A DNA stretch of 64,000 bases from Nymphalis io (lineage: Eukaryota > Arthropoda > Insecta > Lepidoptera > Nymphalidae): positions 8,742,001-8,806,000 of the forward strand of contig NC_065901.1 of assembly GCF_905147045.1 (NCBI RefSeq), in the 5' to 3' direction. Positions 49,409-60,403 of this stretch are shown here, piece by piece. Each line of letters begins with the position of its first letter. The first letter of the stretch is position 1. Below the pieces are notes generated by a model that was given only the letters and a program-made list of their open reading frames with translations, made no database searches and was not told the origin of the DNA. The position numbers and the translations under genes are program-made.

Positions 49409-52189
49409 TGACACAGCTGATAAAACGTCTTTATATATATTTATTGGCTATGTCATCCTGTGAACTTTGAAAATATCAAAAAATTAAAAACAGAATTTGT
49501 ATTTCTTTTGCAATTGAATTTCTATAAGAAAATTTTCCTCAAACTGAGTAATTTATCATTGTATTTATGTGAGCAATGTTGAAAGATCGTTAACGACATC
49601 TTAATTATTCAAAGTAATATAATTACGTTATTAAAATTTGTTTATATCGTTGTAAAAGTTTTATGATTCTTATTGTTTTTATCTCTTAACTAAACTCGAA
49701 AATTTCATTAAATAAGACATGGCGTGGAGATGTTTATTCGCACGTCTTTATACTTTGAGTGTTGATACTACATTTCCAACTTATGCAAAAGTTACTTTCA
49801 CGCAACTTGAAATCTAGAATAAATAATTTAATACCACATATATTATTATTATATATAAAATAATTTAATTAACCTACATTCCTGACAATGAACTATATAG
49901 TCTACTTCGATTATAAAATGCATATAACTTTATTAATACCCTTATACTACTGTTCAAGATTAAGAGTTCATTTTTGTTATTATTTAAATTGTTAAATATT
50001 GCTTCATAATAACAGATGGAATTACATGGCCTTTAAATCAAAATTATATTTGCATCACGCAAATTCAATACATGAATATATTTGTTCAGTTTATATTCAA
50101 TAAAGAATACACTCATACTTTTAAAAATTTAAGATACGGTTTTAATTTATTTTTAAAACAGTGCTGCGTCTTCTTTTTACGAATGTCAACTTAATTATGA
50201 CAGTAAGGGACAGACAGAAATCAGTGTTAAACTAAATAAATAAGGCTGATTTATTTACAATCCTTTGTATCTACAGAAGTCCAAAGTACAGTGCAATATT
50301 TAATAATTCATTTCAATTCAATTCGTTGAATTAAAATTTACATTTTAATATTTAAACACACTTAAATATTTAAATTTTAATAATTTTAAAAACTTATATT
50401 GAGGTTTCGTGGGGTTTTCGTGTATTACTCGAAGGGTTGTTGGAAGAAATCACTAACAAAGATAAGCTTTGCTTTGTATTTTTTTATAATAAATACAAAA
50501 TAAAGTACACAACATATATTTTTGATTACATAAATAAGTAAATATATGAGTACAATAACAATTTTAAACCGTTTACACAACATTAACATTACATAAGATC
50601 AGTTTAATTACCTATTTGAATTTATTCATATAAATTTATTTCCTCATACAATTCGCACAATGTTTTACATAAAAATGTAATTTTTTTGCACTGTAAGTTA
50701 GACATTTCTAACAAAACTGTTTTAATTTTGTAGGAGTTCACTGTTTGTAGTCGGCTTTCTTGTTGACAGATACCGTAGGGCGTTAGTTAGTACAATGTAC
50801 GTCAGCAAAGGGTTTTTAGGCAAAAGAACCAAGGGTTCGCATAATGATTTGAAAGGACAGGTCAGGGTGGTGACTTTCAAAACATAGATGTTCAGTTTAG
50901 AAACAATTTGATTCATACGATAATTCACTTAATGGGCTAATATCTTTTTATATTAAATTCGTAAAATAATAATATTTACAGTTACTTACAGCTTTTATTT
51001 CACTACTAATACACAATACTGCACTGATTGGTTGTTTTTTTTTAAATAGAAGAAGAAAGGTTCTTCGGCACAGTCATTCTCAGCAATAATACGACAGATA
51101 TAAAAACTGAAAATGTTTTTAATCAAGTTCATTATTAAACTTTTAATTGGCAAAGTTTAAATTTTGGTCAAATACCGATACCAGAAATACCGTCATTGTA
51201 AGAAAATATTTTGCTTATTAAGTGCTTTATTAACGGTTAATGATATTTCAAATTTGTTTAATGATGTTTGATTCATTAACACTAAGTTCATTGCTTAAAA
51301 CAAAATAAGCTAAATAAATAGAAAGAACTATAACTGTAACGATATATAAATATGTATATAGACTTAAATGAAACTGGATAAATTGTGTATATAATTGTTT
51401 GTCTTCATATTCATATCTTATGGATTTTTTTTATTATCTATTAGAATGATTAAAATAAATGTAGTTAATTATGCTCTTTTGTAATATGGCCTTAGATCTT
51501 TTTGATTCATCTACTTTTATGAAGATGATTTCTTTAAAAAAACAGGTGCTTGTTATGCGGTTAAGCGTCGGAATTTGTTGCCAAAAGCGCCTTTGTACTC
51601 AAAAGCGAAGCAAAAGAAACGTTCACGAAAAAATATATGTATGCGCATATACACACACAGCCTTATAAAACCTCATAAACTAACCCTCGGAGCGTTAAAA
51701 TGTTTTTTGGAAGTCAAAAAGCGGACCTATAACTTACATAGAAATAAGAAAAGACTTCATTCATCCTGAGAAAAAATCCAATCAAAAACTATTAATTCTC
51801 TATTTCAAAAAAATATACGAACCTAAATCTGCATATATGAATAGTAAATGAAATACCTGAATCAGAATATGGATGGAATTAAAAAATAAATAAACGTATT
51901 TATTACCTACGTCGCAAACATTTCGCGTGAAATCACTGTGAAAACGTTCAAAACGGAACTGAGTGGAATGGGGGTTGACTCGTACTGATGAGTTCGCGCA
52001 AGGTATACTTGTATTCATATAGTACCTCCATTTTCTATCGCGGCAAGCGATTGTTTACATTGTCAGTGAAAATAATCATTTTATATCTATCATTTTGTTA
52101 ATATTGTTTTGCCTTTATTAAAACTGAAAAATTACTTTATCAAGTTATAATCAAATAGCAATCTTTAAGGTAAAGCTCCGGGATAGAAT

Positions 52190-52325
52190 AGTAATTCTAC
52201 CTGTACGATGCAACAGCCCATCTACTCGGGTCAACATTGTACACGACGCTCGCGACGCAGTTATATTGTAACTAATTTTCCCCCCGTTCCCGATAAGCCA
52301 TCAACGACCGCGCGTGCTCGCTAAC
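52190..52325. promoter_or_regulatory. GC-rich patch, function unknown
   Basis: ACACGACGCTCGCGACGCAG and CGACCGCGCGTGCTCGC bracket a TTCCCCCCGTTCCCG tract. Like the 42 kb island, it is CpG-dense in AT-rich surroundings but smaller. No coding frame or repeat was recognised. Confidence 0.25.
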
Positions 52326-53737
52326 AATTATACAAATATACAAAGATATTGTAGTTGTTTCATAATACATGCAATTATAGTTGTGTTTTATTTTCTAATA
52401 TCGTACATAGTAAGAACTCGTATACTACCCAAAAAAAGCTAATAGTAAGCTCAGTTGTTACTGATTTTTACAAGGTTCACATAACTGAAGGTCCCTAGTT
52501 AAAATCCCAGCATAATTGAATTACTCATGTGCTAAGTGAATGCATGTTGAAAAAAATTACATATTTAATATTTTATATCTTTACTGCGAAATTTTGATTT
52601 GGAGTTTACACCTAAATGTTATATAAACGCCGGCCAACAATTATACTTTGTAATGGTTAGTATAACCGATAAAGAGATGGACTTGAGCCACTTTTGTAAC
52701 AAAATTGTGGACGGACACCGCTACAGTTTTATTATATCTAAATAGCGAACATTACACGTACAACTGGTTTGAGATATGCAAAAACATATTGTATCTGAGC
52801 CGCTATATGAAACTGAAACGGCTTTTATTTAAATGTAAAATCTGTGTTGTAATTAAAATTTAAAATATACTTTGTTCAATATTCATTTTGCAGACACTTT
52901 CGAGTTATAACAAAGTAATTTAAGACGTCCTTCTTGTTAAAAGCTAGCGGTATAAGTAAATAGTTTGAAATGAGTTCTTTATTTACACATTTTAAACAAT
53001 AATAGTCGTATTGGTATATAGTTCTCATTTAATGCCAATTCGTATAATCTTCTAAGATGCACACGGAGTTAGTAAAGCCAACAAGCCAGGTTGAACGTTA
53101 GCATAGGGCACAAGTAATGTAATAACCACTATTAGCACAGCTGGATTGAGAGATATGTATCTATGATCATAGGCTATGACCTAAATTATTCAACCAGAAA
53201 AGGGCTTAGTTATGATTGATATAAAACAAATATTTTTATCTTATTTTTTATTATATAATTGAAATGCGCGTTTTTTAAGGGGCTATTAATATTTCCATCC
53301 AATTAAGCGAACAGCCTACGTACAGGTGGGGACGAAAATAACCCAGGGAAGCTTTAATGTATTTTATTTGTTGTTTTTTTAATGTTGTGTATATAGAATA
53401 TACTGCAACACTATTTGCAGTTAAAGTCACTTTTCAATTTGATTAAATATAAGATCGCCTTGTACTAAATATTAATTAGTTCTAAGCGTTTATCTTTATG
53501 ATTTTGTGGCGTACAATAAGGTTTAAACGTAAGTATTAATAAATAAATTCAAACTAAAATAATATATATTTCGAAATAATTGTACAGTTATCAAATACAA
53601 ACAAAACGTCAACCGAGAATCGATTTGATTTTTGTAATAAAATGGAGCTATTTGTATGAGAAATTCCTCAGTCCAATATGCCTTCGCTGAGGCGTGAGAT
53701 TTACGTATCGCATCCCATATCAGGCCGTGATTGGACC

Positions 53738-53772
53738 GTCGCGTCGTGCACTTTACATAGGAACGACGCGAC
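53738..53772. promoter_or_regulatory. GC-rich inverted repeat in a possible promoter patch
   Basis: GTCGCGTCGT (53738-53747) and ACGACGCGAC (53763-53772) are exact reverse complements separated by 15 bases. A reversed CCAAT box (ATTGG, 53730-53734) lies just upstream and TCAATT just downstream. The sequence is CpG-rich amid AT-rich DNA. It could be a paired transcription-factor site or a minor promoter. Confidence 0.35.
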
Positions 53773-54606
53773 ATTCAATTTTCTACGTTTATTGTTATTG
53801 TGTAAACGCGCTTTTTCTTTTTTGCTTTTGTGAGTGAATTATTTGTGTATATAATTTTACTGAGAATGAAAATTTTCTACTCGATATTTTGTTCCGTGTT
53901 GTAATATGTATGTGAATTACAATTTTATATGTTTTGATTACTTGAAAAAAAACTAACCATTTCGATGGAAATTTATATACTGGGATGATAACAGAGAAGG
54001 GATTAATGATATTTTGCGTAATTTAAAAAACTATAATTTAATTTGATCCCTAACACTGTTTAATACAACCATACTTAATACGAATACGAAAAATGAGCCC
54101 AATTACTATGTAGGTTAAATTATAATTTAAAATTAGAACACCACACAAAGCTTATTCGTAACAAATAATAACTTCATTTTAACTTAGCCGTGTGGCTAAG
54201 TAGCAATAATTAAGTCATATTATTCTAAGAAAATCATGTGCGTGTAAAATTATTATAAGTGTTCGTGTCACGTTAAGTCGCAACGCAGTGTTGTATCATA
54301 AGGGAAAAAATAAAGGGAAGTATTTGAGATTTCCTGAGTCGTAAAGCCCCAATTGTTGGTTATGTGGTAGGTACAATAATGCTTATCTTACAAACTTCGA
54401 TTAATTTAAGGTAATATATAGTTAATATTTAAGGTAATATATGTGATAATAAAAGTTTAATAATTACATTTATACATATTTTAAATATTTTAGCGAAGAT
54501 TGCTCAACATATTCTGAAAATAATATTGTTCCCATCGTCATAATACGTCGAAATTATGAGCATTACGCAAATACAATAAACTGATTTTAACAATACGAAT
54601 GAAGTA

Positions 54607-54896
54607 CTTACTGATGATAGGGCTTTGTGCAAGCTTGTCTGGGTAGGTACCACCCACTCATCAGATATTCTACCGCAAAACAGCAGTACTTAGTATTGTT
54701 GTGTTCCGATTTGAAGGGCGAGTGAGCCAATGTAGAGCCAACAAGCACAAGGGATATAACATCTTAGTTTCTAAGGTTGGTGGTGTATTGGCGATGTAAG
54801 CAATGGTTAACATTTCTTACAATGCCTATGTCTATAGGCATTGGTGACCACTTATCATCAGGTGGCTCATATGCTCGTTCTACCTATTCTATAAAA
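54607..54896 (+). mobile_element. Metulj-like SINE, full length, moderately diverged
   Basis: Starts TTACTGATGATAGGGCTTTG and ends TACCTATTCTATAAAATTAA. The block 'cagtgtaattacaggcacaag' is replaced by 'caatgtagagccaacaagcacaag', an internal change specific to this copy. It is followed within 70 bases by a deleted copy of the tRNA-headed SINE on the opposite strand. Confidence 0.88.
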
Positions 54897-54959
54897 TTAA
54901 ATATAAAGAAAAATAACAACTTTTTAATATCCCCTCGCTGTGCTAAGATCTGATCACCG

Positions 54960-55095
54960 TTTGAGGGGAATGTTTGGAGCTTATTCAAAAAACACGAGGT
55001 GAATATTTACCTCTAATGAAATTAACACTGCTTGGACTTTAACTTACAATCTGCGTTTAAGATTCACGTGTTCTAACCACTGGGCCATCTCGACT
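54960..55095 (-). mobile_element. tRNA-headed SINE with internal deletion, minus orientation
   Basis: GAATGTTTGGAGCTTATTCA (body) is joined to AAGATTCACGTGTTCTAACC and ACTGGGCCATCTCGACTT (head), with about 150 bases lost between. Confidence 0.65.
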
Positions 55096-55433
55096 TACAT
55101 TATATGAGTAAATCATACGAAATATGCTTTCTTGTACGATACCCGTGACAATTAACTAGTTAAGCAATATATCATATGTATCAGTGTACTGTATTTCATT
55201 ATTAAGTAGCTAAGTTCAAATCCTGCGCATGAATATTTAAATTGCTATATATCTTTATACCTATTTTAGCAGCACTTTGAGAGTAATGATTTATAACACT
55301 TGATATACTTCAAGGAATCCAAGACATCTCATTTCTCATAATCGTTTTGGGAGCTGTGGGTCTAGGCGGTAATACACATAGATACAAACGGGATAACACG
55401 CTATAGCCGAGTAATATATCAGAAATATCCACT

Positions 55434-55787
55434 TCACTTTATTTTGAAAGATTTTTCATAAATCAAAAAGGTCACAGCGTAGGGTGAGACGTCAAACGGG
55501 TTTATTAAACCGTAGCTTTGAAACAATCTAGTCTTCGGCAACATCTGGTCCCATGTTTGAACGGTTGCCAACAGCTGCATTTTCTTTCTCTGCCACCCTT
55601 CCATAATAATCTGTAGTCCATTTGTACAACATTGATGTGGCGGAACTTGGCAACCGTTATCTATATATTCTAAGGTGATTGGTGCCTTTTCGGCATCTGA
55701 AATTCTTGTCTGGCCATCTTTTTTAACCAATAATTGTGTTAGTATTTTAAAGTGTTTTAAAATAACATGTTTATAATAGCAAAACAT
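55434..55787 (-). CDS. Unidentified 117-codon minus-strand ORF, doubtful (possible retropseudogene)
   Basis: The frame covers 55787 to 55434 on the minus strand. Its central part reads like real protein (TRISDAEKAPITLEYIDNG, MQLLATVQTWDQMLPKTRLF, YGLINPFDVSPYAV), with base composition less AT-biased than the flanks. The 5' part is AT-rich and the true start may be internal. The frame ends in KSFKIK followed by a stop, and an AATAAAG-like sequence occurs there, as would be seen in a processed copy. I cannot name the family. No paralogous piece was found elsewhere in the window. Confidence 0.22.
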   Translation of the reverse strand: MFCYYKHVILKHFKILTQLLVKKDGQTRISDAEKAPITLEYIDNGCQVPPHQCCTNGLQIIMEGWQRKKMQLLATVQTWDQMLPKTRLFQSYGLINPFDVSPYAVTFLIYEKSFKIK

Positions 55788-57603
55788 ATTTGTTTATTTA
55801 TATATAAATTGAGTTCTATCATAATTATAGTCGATTTTTACCAAAACTTTCGGCTTACATATTTTGTTTTTTAATTCTGTTAAAAACCTATTATTTTATA
55901 AATCGTCAAACTGCTGTTATATTATATATCGTCAAATTGATTAACGTTGATTAATATGAAATACATATACATAGTTGACACTTATTTCTCATATTCTGTC
56001 ATCTTTCATTTGACATTCAAAAATAATGACATCACTGCTTAATTAAACACCCCTTAATCAAAATTTATAGGTAGACCGTGTTATACTAAAAATGTTCGAA
56101 ATTTAAGTGCGCACATATGTGCTTTTTCATACAAAATTCTTTTTCTGCTATTACTGTAGTACATAATATACTTTTTTAGCAATTTATTTTTAAATTAATG
56201 GCGCGTTTCAGTCATAACTTAACCTTTCATGACAGTGGATTTATGGTGGCGAGTCTCACGCAGGGTTCAGAAACTGCGAACCGTTATTTAAGAAAATCGA
56301 AACAAAAACCAAATAGAAGTGAATTGTGTTTGTTATTTCGATAGAAAATGTACTTTTAGATAATTATGATAAATATGTATATATAAATAGACAAAATCAA
56401 TACAGTGCAGTACTTTGTTCGCCTTTGTCCACCGATTTGTTTTTTTTTTTCTGTGGTAGCTCTTTTATGGCTTTCGTTTATTTAAAGTTTGAAATATGCA
56501 AATTCATATGCGTTTTTCGTAAATTGTTATATGGAACGAACTACTTACTCGAACTGAGTGAAATGAGATTGCCATTGCTATTAAATACTGGTAAGAGATT
56601 TTTGATTATTTTGTGAATGAATATATAATACGGAAAAGGACTATTACATATGAACAACATAGTACACTGAATCTAATTTTATTTCTATTTAATTTATAAA
56701 ATCATATCATCATTCATTGATGAATTAGGTCGAAAATAACCACAGACACAGCTCGATCAAACGACTAGCATAGCTAAGTAATTCTTTTATTACAAATACT
56801 TCGTGCCTTCGTGCAAAAACACATTGATGCAAATTATTTATATTCGATCTGTTATTAAAATACTGATATAGCTACAACTGATAAACAAAAAAAATCCTTG
56901 TCTTTATTATATATAATATAAATTAAAAAACACCTTAAATAAAATGATTCTATATTTTTTTGTATCAATAAGATCAGAAATTAGATTTTTAGTAAGAAAC
57001 AAAAGCTAAAATTATAGTTTTTATAGAAAGTTTACTCTACACATCTACAAAAACTTTATATAAATAAAAATATACGTATATTAAATATCCTTATACAAAA
57101 ATATATTTTTTTAATTCTTCAGAAATTAGGAAACAATAGCAAACTTAAACGAACAATATCAAAGTAACAGAAATAACTGTAAAAAGTACATACAAATTAC
57201 GCCCATTATCTATTTAGCCGTACCGTAAATAGTCCTGACAAGCAAAATTGACTTCGAAAGGGGCAATCTGCAACCAAGTAAATATAGTTCGACCGAAATG
57301 GAAGCATTATACATTATTTACTATCTAATTTCTCAACTTGCGTTTCCATTCAATTATTTTACCGTAGCAGACTTTTATGGCGTCTATTTTGGTTTAAAGT
57401 TTTGTTTACCGTTGAAACTTGTATCTTATCGATTTGAAATGAAATGAAAATAGTTTATTCCCTTACCAAATGCAGAATGCATATTTATGTTAAAGCTTAA
57501 AGCCTCCGAATGAAAATAAAAGATTACTTGAATAAGAAAGATGCATGTCTATATTATAGTGAAATTAAAAATAATATGATTAAAATATAACAATGTATTT
57601 TAT
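55788..57603. other. Non-coding DNA
   Basis: AT-rich. ORF 56326-56616 (96 codons) is hydrophobic and low in complexity, with an internal Phe run, and is not credible. Confidence 0.5.
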
Positions 57604-57870
57604 GGTCGAGATGGCCCAGTGGTATGAACGCGTGAACCTTAACCGAGTACCACTGAATTCTCATGGGCTTAATTTGTAATAATTCATCTCGTGCTATACG
57701 GTGAAGGAAAACATCGTGAGAAAACCTGCATGTGTCTAATTTCACTAAAATTCTGCCACATGTGTGTTCCACTAACCCGAATTAGAGCAGCGTGGTGTAA
57801 TAAGCTCCATACCTAATCCTCAAAAAGGGAGAGGAAGCCTTAGCCCAGCAGTGGGACATTCACAGATTGT
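57604..57870 (+). mobile_element. tRNA-headed SINE, nearly full length
   Basis: GGTCGAGATGGCCCAGTGGT (head) is followed by AACCTTAACCGAGTACCACT, where the B box has been deleted. The rest continues intact through GGTGAAGGAAAACATCGTGA, TTAGAGCAGCGTGGTGTAAT and GCCCAGCAGTGGGACATTCA. With the B box gone, it should be unable to drive its own Pol III transcription. Confidence 0.85.
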
Positions 57871-59936
57871 CACTGTATTTTATAGCAGTAGTTCTTTATT
57901 TCGGTATCTTTAAAAAAATCAATAAGGCCTAGTTGATAGCATTAATAATAGGAAGCCAACGTGAAACATAAAACCTAAAAAAAGTTAATAAACACAATGA
58001 TGACGATAACTCTTTTTTACAATTTCGAACCATCACTTACAAGTTTTTAACATTAACATTATTTTTAATATAGCATTTTAAGATTTGAAGTAATCTTTAA
58101 TTTTACTTTTATATAATTTCAAACTATTGTTAAAAATAATATTAACCTAAGCTCACGGATCCGAATACATGCAAGAACCACTGAGTTTTCTTCTGTTCAA
58201 CAATGTTTATAATTAATCTCGATATATTTCTTAACAAACAATTTATCGGGAGGAAATCTGCATATGTGATGACATTCGTATCCATCAAACCGTTCCTCTT
58301 ACATGTATTATATGTATTGTTCAGAATACATCAAAATAAGCAACCAATTTTTCTGAGGCAAATCCTCATATAGACATAATATATTTATTGCATTGTATTA
58401 TACAAATGCATTGCTTATGCATTAAAATAAACATATTAGACACATATAAGGATATGTATATAATATATATTTACACATGGCTACTATGACCTATATTAAA
58501 CAGGTCAATAAAATGTAATTAATTACATTATTTACCAATAAAACTATCTTTCTATATTCCCTGTGAAGAAGGCTACAAATCTAATTAGTGTTGAGAAAAA
58601 CTTCCAGTGGGTTTTGGCCATTCGCCAGCCATTTCAATCGGAGATTGCTATTCTAGAAACTTTATATCCCAGTTCATTGCCACTAATTTAGTTTGGTGTC
58701 GTGAGACGCAAGACAATTACTTAGGGATCACTTTGCATCGGTCGTAAAAGACCTTTGAATTGAGTTATCGACTAACTTGACTTGATTCGTCCCTTAAAGC
58801 CAAGTCATATCAGTCAAAGCCTATACAGACTAATTTATAATTGCAGCCGATAAGCATATAATTATTTTATTGATAATTTTATTAATTTATTATAAGAGGC
58901 ATTTAATAAATATTTAAATAATTATTTCTTTTTGATTATATCACTTATATGTTAATCAATAATAATAGTATTATCATGTTAAGTTGCAAATGTCGTACTT
59001 TGGCTCTTTAATTAAATTATGTCATAGTGCAGATAGTTACTATTATAAGTAAAGTTAATTAAGTATCAATTTAGCGCGTGAACGTCTCATATAATGAGAA
59101 TAAGTCGTGTTCTCGTCATGAGTTATGAGTGTGTTGATAGATGATACTGATATACGTGATTCGTCAATATAGTTGCAGATTCAGATAGTTATCAACAATG
59201 TTACTTGAATTCGATATTATTATTTTATGTTAAAATCATACAATTCAAATAAATATTTTTGCAATTGTTCTTATTAAAACAAATATCAATTTCATTCGAT
59301 TTAGGAGTACTTATTAAAATAAACATGGATGTTGAGATATCTATTTGAGCTTAGTAGACTTTTATATTGTTTTACCGATTATCATGTAAATTGGTCCACA
59401 TAATATGTAATTTTTCACGGAGAAGGTTTTAATACTATGCTGTAACTCTAGCAGCTCGACAACAACTGGTGTAAATAAGCTGGCTTTATAAAGTTTGCCG
59501 CGTTTAAATAGTCTAAAATATATGAGAAACATATAGAATAATATTTTAAGTAAAGAATAAATCTTGAATTACAATTTTCCTTATACCCCATACTACTAAG
59601 CGAAGCGGTGGTTGAACCTGGTTATCATCCTAATTCAAATCCCATCCCCTCCCAAATCAGGTGACGCCTTCCACCTCTGAGGTTTATGGACTTAAGTGGA
59701 ATCTTACACGAACCGCTTAGCTGCCTCGTTTAGAAACATGTCAACTCTTAAAAATATTAGTTATTAACTTTTTTTAATTACTTGTAACAGGAATTGTAGC
59801 TAATAAAAACAATTTTTATTATTTATCTAGAACTATGTAGTTTACAGGTTTCAATGAGGTTTATACCATTCCTTCTACTGGCTTGTACATAAATCCGTTT
59901 ATGAGCAAACCAGTGTTATCTAGCAGTTGTCCTGAT
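57871..59936. other. Non-coding DNA just upstream of the gene's first coding exon
   Basis: Mostly AT-rich. Two less biased patches stand out: 58575-58815, unique and of mixed composition, and 59590-59735, with TAAGCGAAGCGGTGGTTGAA and CGAACCGCTTAGCTGCC partly inverted to each other. Either could be a regulatory element or a small non-coding exon. Confidence 0.4.
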
Positions 59937-59956
59937 ACCAATTTTTTCTATTTCAG
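59937..59956 (+). promoter_or_regulatory. Candidate 3' splice site before the first coding exon
   Basis: The sequence runs ACCAATTTTTTCTATTTCAG with a branch-point-like CTGATAC just upstream (about 59931-59937). The tract is almost pure pyrimidine for 14 bases. It is the best acceptor-like site I found within 300 bases upstream of the gene's start codon. The matching donor would lie further left, possibly near the GC-rich patch at 42 kb. Confidence 0.45.
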
Positions 59957-60212
59957 AAAAGTGTTTTACAGTTTTCAATATTAAATAATATATTTTTGAT
60001 GAAACAAATTAATTTAATTCCGTCTAAGTACAAAGTATACATAAAGTGTTGAACCGTTTTAATAGTTATAAAAGTGAACCAAAGTTAACAATATGTGTTA
60101 AAAATTAAAGTGATAAAATGATCTTAAAAAAAACTGAACGTTACAAGGAACTGTTTTATGTGAAAAGTGTTAAAAGTAAAACGATATGGGATGAGTCATA
60201 GTGAGAGATGTT
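59957..60212 (+). other. 5' untranslated leader of the gene at 60213, probably the start of an internal exon
   Basis: A pyrimidine tract followed by TTTCAG ends at 59956 and has the form of a 3' splice site, so the exon probably starts at 59957. The frame of the main protein is closed upstream by TGA at 60192-60194, so this part is untranslated. The leader holds several ATGs: a 3-codon frame at about 60094, ATG-TGA at about 60157, a 27-codon frame at 60118-60201, a 3-codon frame at 60186, a frame at 60191-60403 overlapping the main start, and a short one at 60208-60243. If the acceptor is not used, transcription would have to start nearby; I saw no TATA box or good initiator close by. Confidence 0.5.
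60118..60201 (+). other. Upstream ORF of 27 codons in the leader
   Basis: ATG at 60118 lies in an A-rich context (AAAATGA, A at -3) and runs to TAG at 60199-60201, 11 bases before the main ATG. The encoded peptide begins MILKKTERYKELFYV and resembles nothing I know. Its likely meaning, if any, is control of ribosome access to the main start. Confidence refers to its existence as a frame in the transcript, not to a functional peptide. Confidence 0.35.
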
Positions 60213-60403
60213 ATGTCCAACCCACTGTCCATTCAAAAGATGATGCACGAAATTCACGACAATGCTGGAGCAGGTGCAAGCGACGTGATGGAGGAAAACG
60301 AGGGCGGTGGGAGTGGGGATGCCGAGGTCGATATGGACGATTTCGGCTCCCTCACACTACCCCCCGATCTTCCTCCATATTCAGGCGATTATATTATCAG
60401 TGA
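60191..60403 (+). other. Upstream ORF overlapping the main start codon
   Basis: ATG 60191 opens a frame of 70 codons that passes through the main ATG (60213) in another phase and ends at 60403. The peptide is rich in Arg, Cys and Trp, as expected from reading a GC-richer coding region out of frame, so it is not a likely protein. As a translation-control element it could lower initiation at 60213, because ribosomes that use it cannot easily reach the main start. Confidence 0.25.

Larger units (their letters stand above)
49409..54606. other. Non-coding DNA
   Basis: Besides the GC-rich patches at 52190 and 53738, no gene or repeat was recognised. ORFs at 50722, 51471, 51575, 51800 and 53523 have no recognisable domain. 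Confidence 0.5.

Noticed and set aside
60167..60403. ORF read as a 78-residue protein at the gene's 5' end
   Set aside because: Its first codon is GTG; from ATG 60191 it is an out-of-frame read through the main coding start. Kept only as an overlapping uORF.
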